NCBI RefSeq assembly: GCF_003384725.1 | Contig: NZ_QNVV01000010.1 | Span: 1 to 64,000, forward strand | Length of the DNA stretch: 64,000 nt | DNA from: Chryseobacterium pennipullorum | GTDB lineage: Bacteria; Bacteroidota; Bacteroidia; Flavobacteriales; Weeksellaceae | Direction of reading: 5' to 3' | Part shown: piece by piece, positions 9,678 to 18,852 of the stretch | How positions within the stretch are numbered: position 1 is the stretch's first letter | Layout: every line of letters starts with the position of its first letter | Notes under the pieces: generated by a model | Told to the model about the DNA's origin: nothing | The model's database searches: none | Seen by the model: the letters and a program-made list of their open reading frames with translations, nothing else | Program-made: the position numbers and the translations under genes

Positions 9678-10271
9678 TTATTCAGCAGCTGGCGTTTCGT
9701 CAGTGCTTTCTGCAGCAGGAGCTTCCGGAGCTTCAGCAGCAGGAGTTTCTTCTACAGCAGGAGCAGCTTCTTCAGCTTTAGCCTCTACTGTTTCAGGTTT
9801 GTTTTGAAGAGCAGAAACAACTCTTTGAATTGGAGATTGAAGTAATCCGATGATTTCTCCGATCATTTCTTCTCTAGACTTGATGTTAGCAAGTGCATTT
9901 AAGTTTTCGTCTCCAACGTAGAAAGTTTCCTGAACAAAAGCAGATTTTAAAGCCGGCTTCTCTTCTTTCTTTCTGAACCCCTGGATTAATTTTGCTGGAC
10001 CGTTAGCAGTCTCAGAAATCATTAATGCAGAGTTTCCTTTAAAAGTCTGGAACATTTCAGAGTAATCTACTCCTTCAATTTGCTCCATTGCTTTTTGTAA
10101 AAGTGTATTCTTTACTACTTTTACTTTGATATTTTGCTTGAAAGCCTGTCTTCTGAATTCTGAAGACTTAGCAGCGTTCAAACCGTCTAGATCTGCTACG
10201 TATACTACTTTTGCATCCTGAAGCAAGTCTTTGATCTCTTGTATTGCTACAACTTTTTGGTCTTTTGTCAT
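9678..10271 (-). CDS. rplJ: 50S ribosomal protein L10
   Basis: This protein anchors the L7/L12 stalk to 23S rRNA. Residues 1-155 match L10: a start MTKDQKVVAIQEIKDLL, the FRRQAFKQNIKVKVVKNTLL segment, and a C-terminal helix for binding L7/L12. At 197 residues it is longer than the common 165-175 because of a tail of about 35 residues made almost only of Ala, Glu, Pro and Thr (residues about 160-197). Such acidic low-complexity tails occur in Bacteroidota L10 proteins. It lies 17 bp after rplA in the same operon. Confidence 0.97.
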   Translation of the reverse strand: MTKDQKVVAIQEIKDLLQDAKVVYVADLDGLNAAKSSEFRRQAFKQNIKVKVVKNTLLQKAMEQIEGVDYSEMFQTFKGNSALMISETANGPAKLIQGFRKKEEKPALKSAFVQETFYVGDENLNALANIKSREEMIGEIIGLLQSPIQRVVSALQNKPETVEAKAEEAAPAVEETPAAEAPEAPAAESTDETPAAE

Positions 10272-10288
10272 TGTCTTAAGGATTTAAA

Positions 10289-10981
10289 TTAGTTAACAGC
10301 TTTAGTATCAATTGCAATACCCGGGCTCATTGTAGAAGACAAATAAATGCTCTTCACATAAGTTCCTTTAGCAGCAGTTGGCTTCATTTTGATCAATGTC
10401 TGGATTAATTCCTGAGCATTTTCTTTGATCTTAGCAGCATCGAAAGATACTTTACCAATACCAGCATGGATGATTCCATACTTATCTACTTTGAAATCAA
10501 TTTTACCTGCTTTTACTTCAGTTACTGCTTTACCAATTTCCATGGTTACAGTTCCTGATTTAGGGTTTGGCATTAAACCTCTTGGACCTAATACTCTACC
10601 TAATGGACCTAATTTACCCATAACAGCTGGCATTGTAACGATAACGTCAACATCTGTCCAACCATCTTTTATTTTTTGTAAATATTCGTCAAGACCTACA
10701 TAATCAGCACCAGCAGCTTTAGCTTCTGCTTCTTTATCTGGTGTTACAAGAGCTAATACTTTAACATCTTTACCAGTACCGTGAGGAAGAGATACAACAC
10801 CTCTTACCATTTGGTTTGCTTTTCTTGGGTCTACTCCTAATCTTACTGCAATATCTACAGAAGCATCAAACTTTGTAGTGTTCACTTCTTTTACAAGAGC
10901 TGAACCTTCCTCAAGGTTATAGATTCTTCCTTTCTCTACTTTGCTTAAAGCTTCCTTTTGCTTTTTTGTTAATTTTGCCAT
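10289..10981 (-). CDS. rplA: 50S ribosomal protein L1
   Basis: This 230-residue protein forms the mobile L1 stalk that contacts the exit-site tRNA. The family signature is clear: a start [11 protein letters not shown], the [10 protein letters not shown] segment, the [15 protein letters not shown] loop around residues 130-145, and the [18 protein letters not shown] region. The length is normal. It lies 11 bp after rplK. L1 is often an autogenous regulator of its own operon; I did not identify a regulatory site here. Confidence 0.98.
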   Translation of the reverse strand: MAKLTKKQKEALSKVEKGRIYNLEEGSALVKEVNTTKFDASVDIAVRLGVDPRKANQMVRGVVSLPHGTGKDVKVLALVTPDKEAEAKAAGADYVGLDEYLQKIKDGWTDVDVIVTMPAVMGKLGPLGRVLGPRGLMPNPKSGTVTMEIGKAVTEVKAGKIDFKVDKYGIIHAGIGKVSFDAAKIKENAQELIQTLIKMKPTAAKGTYVKSIYLSSTMSPGIAIDTKAVN

Positions 10982-10992
10982 TTCTTTAAGTT

Positions 10993-11436
10993 TTAAGCGT
11001 TAGTTGGTTTAGTTCCTGTTACTCTTAATCCCATAGATCTAGCAGTACCTGCAACCATAGAAAGAGCAGAATCCATTGTAAAGCAGTTAAGGTCTGCCAT
11101 TTTGTCTTCAGCGATCTTTTTCACTTGATCCCAAGATACAGAACCTACTTTGTTTCTGTTTGGTTCACCGGAACCTCCCTTGATCTTAGCCGCATCCATT
11201 AATTGGATGGCTGCAGGTGGAGTTTTAATAACGAATTCAAAAGATTTGTCTTCGTATACTGTAATTACTACAGGTAAAACTTGCCCTGGCTTATCCTGAG
11301 TTCTTCCGTTAAATTGCTTACAAAACTCCATGATGTTCACACCTGCAGAACCCAATGCTGGACCTACTGGTGGAGAAGGGTTAGCTGCGCCACCTTTCAC
11401 CTGAAGCTTTACCATTTTAAAGACTTTCTTAGCCAT
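10993..11436 (-). CDS. rplK: 50S ribosomal protein L11
   Basis: This 147-residue protein has the L11 N-terminal signature ([22 protein letters not shown]) and the C-terminal rRNA-binding domain ([22 protein letters not shown]). It binds the GTPase-associated centre of 23S rRNA. Here it is the first gene of a four-gene operon with its own promoter at 11534-11564. In most bacteria nusG lies immediately upstream; here about 3.2 kb of secreted-protein genes intervene. Confidence 0.98.
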   Translation of the reverse strand: MAKKVFKMVKLQVKGGAANPSPPVGPALGSAGVNIMEFCKQFNGRTQDKPGQVLPVVITVYEDKSFEFVIKTPPAAIQLMDAAKIKGGSGEPNRNKVGSVSWDQVKKIAEDKMADLNCFTMDSALSMVAGTARSMGLRVTGTKPTNA

Positions 11437-11533
11437 TGTTTGTTTTTTAAATTTGAATAATTAATGAGTTTGGAAGCATTTATTATTCAGCAGGTTATGC
11501 ACTCACATAACAATAAACCTACTTTTCGGACTG

Positions 11534-11564
11534 CAAAAGTATAAAATATTTTTGAAACTACAAA
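11534..11564 (-). promoter_or_regulatory. Bacteroidota-type promoter of rplK operon
   Basis: On the minus strand a TTTG (-33, at 11561-11564), a 19-bp spacer and TACTTTTG (-7, matching TAnnTTTG, at 11534-11541) lie about 100 bp upstream of rplK. Spacing and both boxes fit the Bacteroidota consensus. It gives the operon independent expression from nusG. Confidence 0.75.
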
Positions 11565-11679
11565 TGGATATTGCTGATTTTTAAAAAGTTTTAAAAAAAA
11601 CATCCTCAAAAGCCGCTTTTATTTTTCCATTAACAAATCAGTTTACTCTTTCCGATGTTACAACTGATTGTTAGCTCCA

Positions 11680-11712
11680 TAAAAAAAGAAGAGCTTTAGC
11701 CACTCTCCTTTT
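11680..11712 (-). terminator. terminator after the three-gene secreted-protein cluster
   Basis: A 7-bp stem (AGAAGAG at 11687-11693 with CTCTCCT at 11703-11709, one G-U pair) is followed on the minus strand by a run of seven T. It closes the cluster 13683-11727 and insulates it from the rplK promoter. Confidence 0.7.
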
Positions 11713-11726
11713 ATTCTATACTTATT

Positions 11727-12395
11727 TTAAAAACCATTTGGTTTGCTGATCTCTTGTGTAGAACCATCCGTCCCGCCCAGATCAGCGTTTACATCACTGA
11801 TATTCTGTTTGGTAATCAATCTTTGATAGGCCATCAGGTAAAGATCTACGGTAAAATTATTATAGGTTCTTGGCGGATTGGTGGATGTAGCAGCAATAAT
11901 CCTGCTATCTGTAAATCTTGCGCGTATATGCCAGGTCCCGTTACTTCTGAATGCTACTACATCCGGAGATCCCTGTTTATTATCATTGATTCCATTATCT
12001 CCATAATCCAGCATTACATTTGTAGTACCATCATTCAGTTTAAATGAATAGTTGTGAAGTGTAACCAAAAACTTGTTGGCGTCTATTTTGGTATCATAAT
12101 CGGTAATTCCGGCGCCAGACACCCCAGTAAGAGAAAGCTTAAGGTAATTAAATAATCCACTGCTTTCCAAAGTGGGATCATACAGCTGCATTGCGTTTTC
12201 GGAAGTTGCTAAAAAGCTCCCCCCTGTCATCGTCGGCTCCCCCGGATTTCTGAGATACAGGGAATTCGTATATGTTTTTCCATTCACATCAAGTGTTTCA
12301 GTAGGATTTGTTGTATTGATTCCCACCTTCTTACTCTGGGCACTCGAAAGCACTCCCAGGCCCATGATCATTGCTATATAAATCTTTCTTTTCAT
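11727..12395 (-). CDS. secreted VGINT-type protein
   Basis: This 222-residue protein has a signal peptide (MKRKIY, hydrophobic core, SSAQS) followed by KVGINTTNPTETLDVNG, the shared N-terminus of secreted proteins in this window. The remainder is beta-rich with repeated Thr, Asn and Gly, consistent with an all-beta extracellular domain; I recognise no named domain. It is the last of three same-strand genes (spacing 7 bp to the gene before it), followed by a terminator. The members share the N-terminal motif and a general layout but are diverged, so they are old paralogues rather than recent copies. Confidence 0.75.
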   Translation of the reverse strand: MKRKIYIAMIMGLGVLSSAQSKKVGINTTNPTETLDVNGKTYTNSLYLRNPGEPTMTGGSFLATSENAMQLYDPTLESSGLFNYLKLSLTGVSGAGITDYDTKIDANKFLVTLHNYSFKLNDGTTNVMLDYGDNGINDNKQGSPDVVAFRSNGTWHIRARFTDSRIIAATSTNPPRTYNNFTVDLYLMAYQRLITKQNISDVNADLGGTDGSTQEISKPNGF

Positions 12396-12402
12396 ATGTT
12401 TT

Positions 12403-13050
12403 TTATTGAAGCCCTAATGGCGTGTTGGTTGATACTCCTGAATATGCTGGCGATGCGGATTTTGATACGGAACCTGTAAAGGTTCCCCAATCTTTAACAA
12501 GTGATTTTTCAAATACATTCAGGGTAACGGTCCAGGTCCCATTTTGTGATGAAGTGGTTCCAGCTCCTTTGAAACTCAAATTAATTGCATGGTAATTTTT
12601 CCCGGCTTTTGCTACCTTAGTAACTTCAGTAGAATAAGATCCAAAAGATTTTGGTGTCGTTGTTGTATTGACTGCTGATACCGCTACTGTAAAGACAGCC
12701 CCTGTAATAGCCACAACATATTTATCCGTTTCCAACCCCGTATTAAGGTTAACGACTTCATCCTGTTTTACATTTTTCAGTACAACATTATAGGCATTCA
12801 CAGGTGCTACATTACGGAGTGAGATATCCAACAGCTTCACTTTACCTACCGGTGAAGAATCTTTTGATCTGGTGAGAAGAAGATAATTTCCACTTGCTTT
12901 AGCATTTTCAGTATCTACCAGATAAGATTCAACAAGCGTTTCCCCTTCTACATCCAACATTCCCTTAGGGGTATTGGTATTGATTCCAACCTGAGCATTA
13001 GCATGCAAAGCAGCAAACCCGACCAGAAATAGTGCAGTAATTTTTTTCAT
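12403..13050 (-). CDS. secreted VGINT-type protein
   Basis: This is a 215-residue protein with signal peptide (cleavage after LHANA), then QVGINTNTPKGMLDVEGE. The body has alternating hydrophobic and polar strands, and a GTWTVTLNVFEKSLVKDWG segment that closely parallels GVWTLNLLVFDKSYAKDFN in the next gene upstream. This shows that the two are paralogues. It is the middle gene of a three-gene unit with short spacers (7 and 15 bp). The function is unknown; extracellular location is inferred from the signal peptide. Confidence 0.75.
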   Translation of the reverse strand: MKKITALFLVGFAALHANAQVGINTNTPKGMLDVEGETLVESYLVDTENAKASGNYLLLTRSKDSSPVGKVKLLDISLRNVAPVNAYNVVLKNVKQDEVVNLNTGLETDKYVVAITGAVFTVAVSAVNTTTTPKSFGSYSTEVTKVAKAGKNYHAINLSFKGAGTTSSQNGTWTVTLNVFEKSLVKDWGTFTGSVSKSASPAYSGVSTNTPLGLQ

Positions 13051-13065
13051 AATATATGTGTTGTT

Positions 13066-13683
13066 TTATTGAATTAACGGAGCCGAAGCAGCACCTGTAG
13101 TAGAGGCATTAAGATTCTGGGTCTTATTGAAATCCTTTGCATAGGATTTATCAAATACCAATAGATTCAGAGTCCATACTCCTGTAGGAAAAGACGGATC
13201 CGGAGCGAATCCCTGGTAATCTGCTTTTAACTTCCATGTCCCACCTTGAGAATAAGCGAAGATCTGTGGCACCGGTGTTAGCCATGCGGCAGAATACGTT
13301 CTTGTAGGCTGGGTAAATCCAAAAGAAGAGATCACGACTACAAACTTATTCGAGTTGATCTTTGTATCAAACTGGTTCACCCAATCTTTATCCTCAGGAT
13401 CGCAGGTAATCTTGTACTGAATAAGGTTAATAGGTGCAGGGGAGTTGGGAACAAAAGAATCATTATACGCTGTAATTTTGTTTTCGGGTGCTGGTGACTT
13501 GATAATGAACGTATAATTCTCATTAGTACCCAGCTTTTCCATTGGTTTTTTAAAGACGATTCCTGAAGTCTTCATTGTTCCATTAACGGATAGCTCTTTT
13601 TCCGGCGTCACAGTATTGATACCAACCTGTGCATTCATGCATAATGCTCCCATTAAAAGGATCATCGAAATAACTTTTGTCAT
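13066..13683 (-). CDS. secreted VGINT-type protein
   Basis: This 205-residue protein has a signal peptide (MTKVIS, hydrophobic core, CMNAQ) then VGINTVTPEKELSVNG. The C-terminal half contains GGTWKLKADYQGF and TLNLLVFDKSYAKDF, shared with the gene at 12403-13050. It is the first gene of the three-gene unit inserted between nusG and rplK. No enzyme motif, anchor or T9SS sorting domain is visible. It could be a structural surface protein. Confidence 0.75.
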   Translation of the reverse strand: MTKVISMILLMGALCMNAQVGINTVTPEKELSVNGTMKTSGIVFKKPMEKLGTNENYTFIIKSPAPENKITAYNDSFVPNSPAPINLIQYKITCDPEDKDWVNQFDTKINSNKFVVVISSFGFTQPTRTYSAAWLTPVPQIFAYSQGGTWKLKADYQGFAPDPSFPTGVWTLNLLVFDKSYAKDFNKTQNLNASTTGAASAPLIQ

Positions 13684-14271
13684 TAGGTTATGTGTTTATT
13701 ATAGAAATTGTGTTTTTAGCAACTAAAAAAACTAAAACTCCTCTATTACTTTATAAAAAAGCATATGATATCCATACTCCTGCGAACAGTGCATTGAATA
13801 ATGAACAAGTATAGTTTTTTGGATTACTTGCGTGTAACTTTACAATAAGCATGCCATATCAAAGCAAAACACACCATGAAACACCTCATAAAGACAAGGA
13901 ATACAATAAGTTATCTCTACACAGTGATAATTAAAACAAGGTAAACCGGCTTATACAAGTGGCTGACAAAAGTCATAAATATGAACAGTCGCTGAAAAAT
14001 TTTCATAAAAAAAGCTCAAGAAAAAAAAATTATTCTCACCTTCACGAACAGAATAAAGGTAAGAATAATTAAAGAATCCATGATCGGCTTCAAAACACAG
14101 ACTATTTCTTAACACAATCTGTATCGTGTCATTCAATATGCAATGCAACGCTTTTGATAGGTGTCAGGAATTAGACAAAAAAAGATCGATATTAAAAGTT
14201 GTGGACTATCCAAAAAGTGTACTGGAGAAATTACTCAACTTTTTGGTTAACCCCAACTTCTGCTCCTAATC
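13684..14271. other. intergenic stretch without supported gene
   Basis: About 590 bp of AT-rich sequence lies between the secreted-protein cluster and the small peptide gene. A 65-codon minus-strand frame at 13951-14148 has a composition of chance ORFs and no start context. I see no RNA gene or convincing promoter here. Confidence 0.5.
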
Positions 14272-14305
14272 AAAAAAAAAGCTGCCTCAAAAAGAAACAG
14301 CCTTA
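14272..14305 (-). terminator. terminator after the double-glycine-leader peptide gene
   Basis: An eight-pair stem (GCTGCCTC at 14281-14288 with GAAACAGC at 14294-14301, two G-U pairs) is followed on the minus strand by nine T. It lies directly after the stop of 14310-14498. Confidence 0.75.
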
Positions 14306-14309
14306 TTTT

Positions 14310-14498
14310 TTATTCTGGAAAGCAATCAGCGCTTACCGATACAATAAATTTGCAACATTCCGGTAACGCCTCGAATTCTGCACAAGATCCCGGAAGACCA
14401 GGTCCGTAAGGTCCGGCAGGACAAACTTCATTACAATCATCAGATCCTCCTTTAATTTTTTTTAAATACTCTCTGTTTAATTTTTTTACCTTTTTCAT
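14310..14498 (-). CDS. bacteriocin-like peptide with double-glycine leader
   Basis: This 62-residue precursor has a basic leader (MKKVKKLNREYLKKIKGG) ending in GG at residues 17-18, the signal cut and exported by peptidase-containing ABC transporters. The predicted 44-residue core starts SDDC, has six cysteines (three possible disulfides), is acidic and Gly/Pro-rich in the middle. The layout matches short bacteriocin-like proteins common in Chryseobacterium genomes. No immunity gene, modifying enzyme or peptidase-type transporter is next to it, so export must rely on genes elsewhere. Its own terminator follows, and it is a single-gene unit between nusG and the secreted-protein cluster. Antimicrobial activity is not shown by the sequence. 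Confidence 0.7.
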   Translation of the reverse strand: MKKVKKLNREYLKKIKGGSDDCNEVCPAGPYGPGLPGSCAEFEALPECCKFIVSVSADCFPE

Positions 14499-14571
14499 AC
14501 TTATAATTTTTTATTTTTATTGACAGATAAATATACTTAATATTTCATTTGAAAATGAAAATATATATATA

Positions 14572-14606
14572 CAAAAAAAGAACTATCCCAAAATTGAGAT
14601 AGTTCT
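14572..14606 (-). terminator. terminator after nusG
   Basis: A 9-bp stem (AGAACTATC at 14579-14587 with GATAGTTCT at 14598-14606) is followed on the minus strand by a run of seven T. In the ancestral arrangement transcription would continue into rplK; here it ends. Confidence 0.85.
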
Positions 14607-14626
14607 TATATACTATAGAGTATTTC

Positions 14627-15169
14627 TTATACTTTTTCTACTTGCATGTAGCTAAGCTCCATTGGAGTTTTTCTACCGAAGATCAATACAGAAACTTCAA
14701 TTTTCTTTTTGTCTTCAAGAATTTTTTCCACTGTACCATTGAATCCGTTGAAAGGTCCGTCGATTACTTTAACATTTTCACCTACTACATAAGGAATTTC
14801 AACATCGCTTGCGAATTCTGAAAGTTCATCCATTCTTCCAAGCATTCTGTTCACTTCAGATTTTCTCATTGGAACAGGATCCCCTCCTTTTGTTAAACTT
14901 AAGAAAGAAATAACTCCAGGAATATTTTTGATTACGTGAGGAATCTCTCCCATCAGGTCAGCTTCAATCATTAAGTAACCAGGGTAGTAAGGTTTCTCCT
15001 TAGGAACTTTTTTACCGTTTCTAATCTGAATTACCTTTTCCATAGGAATAACCACTTGAGTAACGTACTGCTCAAACCCTAGACGTTTGATTTCTGTCTC
15101 AATATAGTTTTTCACTTTATTTTCCTGTCCGCTGATTGCTTTCAGCACATACCATTTCAATTCGCTCAT
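14627..15169 (-). CDS. nusG: transcription termination/antitermination factor NusG
   Basis: This 180-residue protein has the NGN domain at the N-terminus (WYVLKAISGQENKVKNYIE, YPGYLMIEADL, IPGVISFL) and a C-terminal KOW domain (VIDGPFNGFNGTVEKI). NusG binds RNA polymerase and links it to Rho or to the ribosome. It lies 19 bp after secE, the usual order. A terminator follows instead of rplK. Confidence 0.97.
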   Translation of the reverse strand: MSELKWYVLKAISGQENKVKNYIETEIKRLGFEQYVTQVVIPMEKVIQIRNGKKVPKEKPYYPGYLMIEADLMGEIPHVIKNIPGVISFLSLTKGGDPVPMRKSEVNRMLGRMDELSEFASDVEIPYVVGENVKVIDGPFNGFNGTVEKILEDKKKIEVSVLIFGRKTPMELSYMQVEKV

Positions 15170-15188
15170 TATGGGAAAATACTTTTAA

Positions 15189-15395
15189 TTAATTGAACAG
15201 GTTGATTAGCATTCCTATGATGTTGCTGATTGCTTTTGAAAACAATTCATCAACTCCAAAGGTAAACAACGACAGAATCACTGTCGCAATAGTCACTACA
15301 ATGGTAGATGACTGAAGGTCACCCCATTTTGGCCATTCAACTTTATGTCTGAATTCGTTATAAGAACCTTTTAAAAAATCGACAAATGAACTCAT
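15189..15395 (-). CDS. secE: preprotein translocase subunit SecE
   Basis: This 68-residue protein has one transmembrane segment (residues about 30-55) preceded by a conserved amphipathic helix (FLKGSYNEFRHKVEWPKW). The WP motif at this place is the SecE signature. It clamps SecY in the inner-membrane translocon. Its position between tRNA-Trp and nusG is the canonical one. Confidence 0.95.
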   Translation of the reverse strand: MSSFVDFLKGSYNEFRHKVEWPKWGDLQSSTIVVTIATVILSLFTFGVDELFSKAISNIIGMLINLFN

Positions 15396-15407
15396 AATTT
15401 ATATTTG

Positions 15408-15478
15408 CACGGGCACAAGGATTCGAACCCTGATCAACGGTTTTGGAGACCGGTATCCTACCATTGGACGATGCCCGT
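15408..15478 (-). tRNA. tRNA-Trp (CCA anticodon)
   Basis: A cloverleaf on the minus strand has acceptor ACGGGCA/TGCCCGT, a TTCGAAT T-loop and anticodon loop CTCCAAA (anticodon CCA). The discriminator base is G and the CCA tail is not encoded. It sits between tuf and secE as in many bacteria. Confidence 0.95.
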
Positions 15479-15483
15479 AGTTT

Positions 15484-15520
15484 AAAAAGCTCCGTAAGAA
15501 ATTCCTTACGGAAGCTTTTT
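15484..15520 (-). terminator. terminator after tuf
   Basis: A long stem (15484-15498 with 15505-15520, one bulge) lies between tuf and tRNA-Trp, with T runs on both sides. Some read-through to tRNA-Trp, secE and nusG is likely because I see no other promoter for them. Confidence 0.75.
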
Positions 15521-15537
15521 ATATTGTTTAAGATGGA

Positions 15538-16725
15538 TTAGTCGATGATCTCAGTTACCTGACCTGCACCTACTGTTCTACCACCTTCTCTGATCGCGAA
15601 TCTAAGACCCTCGTTAAGAGCAATTGGTTGAAGTAATTCAACAGTGATTGTTAAGTTATCACCAGGCATTACCATTTCTACACCTTCTGGTAAGAAGATC
15701 TCACCTGTAACGTCAGTAGTTCTTACGTAGAACTGAGGACGGTACTTGTTGTGGAATGGAGTGTGACGTCCACCTTCTTCTTTAGAAAGGATATAAACCT
15801 CAGCTTTGAATTTTTTGTGTGGCTTCACTGAATCTTTCTTAGCGATAACCATACCTCTCTTGATGTCAGTTTTTTCAATACCTCTCAACAATAGACCTAC
15901 GTTATCACCAGCTTCACCTCTGTCTAGGATTTTTCTGAACATCTCAACTCCTGTAATAGTAGAAGTTAATTTTTCGTCACCCATACCTACGATATCAACT
16001 GGATCACCAGTGTTGATAACACCAGCCTCGATTCTACCAGTTGCTACAGTACCTCTACCTGTAATAGAGAATACGTCTTCGATTGGCATCAAGAATGGCT
16101 TATCCTGATCTCTAACAGGCTGCTCGATCCAAGTATCAACTGCTTCCATTAATTCTTCAACAGTCTTAACCCACTTGTCGTCTCCGTTAAGAGCTCCAAG
16201 AGCAGATCCCTGGATTACTGGAGAGTTATCTCCATCATATTCGTAAGTAGATAATAAATCTCTAAGTTCAAGTTCAACAAGCTCTAAAAGCTCAGCATCA
16301 TCCACCATATCAACTTTGTTCATGAAAACAACGATTCTTGGTACGTTTACCTGACGGCAAAGTAGGATGTGCTCTCTAGTTTGAGGCATTGGTCCATCAG
16401 TTGCAGCACATACTAAGATTGCTCCATCCATCTGAGCAGCACCAGTTACCATGTTCTTAACATAGTCGGCGTGACCCGGACAGTCAACGTGTGCATAGTG
16501 TCTGTTTTCAGTTTCGTACTCGATGTGAGCTGTATTAATAGTGATACCTCTTTCTTTTTCTTCTGGAGCAGAGTCAATAGCAGAGAAGTCTTTTTTCTCA
16601 GCAAGACCTTTGTTAGCCAATACACTACTGATAGCTGCAGTAAGTGTAGTTTTACCATGGTCAACGTGACCAATAGTACCAATGTTCAAGTGTGGTTTGT
16701 TACGATTAAACGTTTCCTTTGCCAT
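15538..16725 (-). CDS. tuf: elongation factor Tu
   Basis: This 395-residue GTPase delivers aminoacyl-tRNA to the ribosome. G1 is GHVDHGKT (residues 19-26), G3 is DCPGH near residue 81, G4 is NKVD near 136, and the C-terminal domains include [12 protein letters not shown] and [10 protein letters not shown]. The length is standard. It has its own promoter about 45 bp upstream. In E. coli and many Bacteroidota a Thr-Tyr-Gly-Thr tRNA cluster directly precedes tuf; here that cluster is about 11 kb away at 27.6-28.0 kb. Confidence 0.99.
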   Translation of the reverse strand: MAKETFNRNKPHLNIGTIGHVDHGKTTLTAAISSVLANKGLAEKKDFSAIDSAPEEKERGITINTAHIEYETENRHYAHVDCPGHADYVKNMVTGAAQMDGAILVCAATDGPMPQTREHILLCRQVNVPRIVVFMNKVDMVDDAELLELVELELRDLLSTYEYDGDNSPVIQGSALGALNGDDKWVKTVEELMEAVDTWIEQPVRDQDKPFLMPIEDVFSITGRGTVATGRIEAGVINTGDPVDIVGMGDEKLTSTITGVEMFRKILDRGEAGDNVGLLLRGIEKTDIKRGMVIAKKDSVKPHKKFKAEVYILSKEEGGRHTPFHNKYRPQFYVRTTDVTGEIFLPEGVEMVMPGDNLTITVELLQPIALNEGLRFAIREGGRTVGAGQVTEIID

Positions 16726-16768
16726 GATTTAAAATTATTTATTTATTGTTTTTCAAATTTTCGGTGTG

Positions 16769-16798
16769 CAAATATAATGAATTTTTAGATACCAAAAA
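16769..16798 (-). promoter_or_regulatory. Bacteroidota-type promoter of tuf
   Basis: On the minus strand TATATTTG (-7, at 16769-16776) is preceded by a TTTTTG box (at 16793-16798) with a 16-bp spacer, slightly shorter than usual. It lies about 45 bp upstream of the tuf start. Confidence 0.7.
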
Positions 16799-17004
16799 CT
16801 TTTTATAAAAAAAACTTTCAATATTCTCATCCAATGAAGGACAAACCTTATATTTCAACGTATTGAGACTGCAAATTTACACATTTTTCCGAATTGAAAA
16901 AATCTTTCGGGAACCTTTTATGAAAAAGACTGAAAGCCAGTAGATAAAGAATAAGCTTATGGTTAGCCTCATTCTTGAATGCAGTAAAATCCTTCTTGTA
17001 TATA

Positions 17005-18099
17005 CTATTCTAAATTCACCTTCTTCTGTGATCTGATGAACAGATAAAATGCCAGAAGCATATACCCTCCCATAATGATCAACGAAGCGGAATATTTTCC
17101 AAAAGAGATCGAATAGAAAAATTTATTAAGGAGAAATTCAACAGTATTGATATTAAAGAAAGCGATGACCAACAGGTACACTGCGACCACCACCACGGCT
17201 ATAGCTCTGTACTTTTGATTGAATATACCGGTGAATACGTTTTTCACCTTATTTCTGAAACTGGCAGGAAGCAGATAAGCCGGAATAAAAAGGGTATACA
17301 GCCCTATCGAGAACATAAAGGAAATATTCAGCATCAACAATACGTTAATATGAAAGAAAATTGCTGCGACAAGCATTACCCTGAAAAATTTTGGTGAAAG
17401 AAAGGCGACAAGAAACAGGGTTTCAAAAATCACCGTAGTATAATCAAGAATTTCCCAGAACACCTTAGACCGGATTCCGTCATACACTCCGGACAGAAGG
17501 TCGGTCCATCCGATAATATACCGGTATTGGTTAAAGAAGATCTGGGTATATTGAGTATCCATGCTCAGCCATCCTCCCAAAATCTTGGAAAATCCTGCGG
17601 TAAACATTCCGAAGCTAAAGACGAGACTCATCAAAAACATAGGCCATGACTTTGCCAATTCGTCTGTTTTTTCCGGCGGCTCGGGAAAGAAACTATACGT
17701 TCTGTTCCAGGGTGAAAAAGCCATCACCAAAATCGGCAACGTATAGATAAAATCGTGGTTTATTTTCCCAAAAGAATAAGCATAATTGTTGGTCACCACA
17801 TACAGTACGATATAAAGTATTGCAAATATTCTCGGCCTGTACCCTATCAGGATCAGCAATAACCCCAGGTACATCAGATACCTGCATACCACAAAAAACA
17901 TTTCGGAAGGAATAAAGTCTATAAAAGACAGCATACTGATAGGCGGATGCATTGCACTTTTGGGGATAGCATCAATCCAGCTGTTGTCAGCAATTCCCAT
18001 CCACAATAGGAACAGGGAGAAAAATATTCTGTAAAATGCCAGAAACTCGTAGCTGGGGCGGTAACTGGTGAAAGGAAGTTCTTTTAATTTATTCATCAT
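17005..18099 (-). CDS. HTTM-like multi-pass membrane protein
   Basis: This 364-residue integral membrane protein has about eight to ten hydrophobic segments. It resembles the HTTM domain related to vitamin K-dependent gamma-carboxylase: an early helix ending in a short aromatic loop, then SFGKINHDFIYTLPILVMAFSPWNRT around residues 120-145, with the conserved Lys-Asn-His-Asp cluster. No periplasmic carboxylase extension is present, so this is the short bacterial form. It lies 9 bp after a gene for an anchored protein (18109-18669), with which it likely acts. The substrate is unknown. Confidence 0.65.
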   Translation of the reverse strand: MMNKLKELPFTSYRPSYEFLAFYRIFFSLFLLWMGIADNSWIDAIPKSAMHPPISMLSFIDFIPSEMFFVVCRYLMYLGLLLILIGYRPRIFAILYIVLYVVTNNYAYSFGKINHDFIYTLPILVMAFSPWNRTYSFFPEPPEKTDELAKSWPMFLMSLVFSFGMFTAGFSKILGGWLSMDTQYTQIFFNQYRYIIGWTDLLSGVYDGIRSKVFWEILDYTTVIFETLFLVAFLSPKFFRVMLVAAIFFHINVLLMLNISFMFSIGLYTLFIPAYLLPASFRNKVKNVFTGIFNQKYRAIAVVVVAVYLLVIAFFNINTVEFLLNKFFYSISFGKYSASLIIMGGYMLLAFYLFIRSQKKVNLE

Positions 18100-18108
18100 T
18101 TTGTTAGT

Positions 18109-18669
18109 TTAAAATCGGAAATTCAATACAGTATCCTGAACAGCAGTCTGCCCCATTGTTCTCGTGGTAATATCAAAATCTACCGTTTCATTGATCACCT
18201 GCATACCTGATACTTCTTTACCGGAAAAGCGTTCTTTCATTTTTTCCACGATAAATTTTTTGCTTTCGTCTAAATCCACTTTTTTTATATTCCTGTTAAG
18301 GATGGATTTCTTCAGCAGGTAAAGCTTTTTCTTGTAAGGTGGCAAAGCATTGATACGGTCACTTAAAATAGGATATTCCTTAGGAAAGAGGAGGTTCTTC
18401 ATCAGGGTGATCTGAATAGTCCGGGGTATTCTGTCTCCCAAATAGTCATTTTTTACCAGAATACTGTCTGAGCCATCTTTAAAAAAAACATGAGAAGTTG
18501 TTCTGGTAAATTTAATGTACTTTCCATCCTTGATGGGATATGAAGCAAATCCTGGAAAATTAAATGAAGGATAAGTTTCTTCAAGATTTACTTTAAAGAT
18601 CAATTGCAGCGGGAGTATTACGATCAGGAAACCGAATACGAGGAGAACTGTTTTTTTGTAGCGTTCCAT
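18109..18669 (-). CDS. membrane-anchored protein of unknown function, partner of HTTM-like protein
   Basis: This 186-residue protein has a single N-terminal transmembrane segment (residues about 7-25) and a soluble remainder that should face the periplasm. The soluble part is rich in Lys with an FKDGSDSILVKNDY stretch; I recognise no family. It is directly upstream of the HTTM-like gene (9 bp), an arrangement also seen with partner proteins of HTTM genes in other Bacteroidota. A functional link is inferred from the spacing. Confidence 0.65.
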   Translation of the reverse strand: MERYKKTVLLVFGFLIVILPLQLIFKVNLEETYPSFNFPGFASYPIKDGKYIKFTRTTSHVFFKDGSDSILVKNDYLGDRIPRTIQITLMKNLLFPKEYPILSDRINALPPYKKKLYLLKKSILNRNIKKVDLDESKKFIVEKMKERFSGKEVSGMQVINETVDFDITTRTMGQTAVQDTVLNFRF

Positions 18670-18852
18670 ATTGTGTTTTTAACATTTGTTTTTAAGATAG
18701 GTGATAAGAGCTAAGCTCCAGCCCAAAGAGCTAAACAAAGCTATTCTACAAATGCATCAGAGATTGGGAATTCATCATTTTTTTGCAGATATCATGTGTT
18801 TATAATAGGCGCCTAAATTAATTATTTTATTTGAAATTTTATAATAAGAAGT

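Noticed and set aside
13951..14148. 65-codon minus-strand frame
   Set aside because: Aromatic-rich composition of chance frames in AT-rich DNA, no start context and no recognisable motif.
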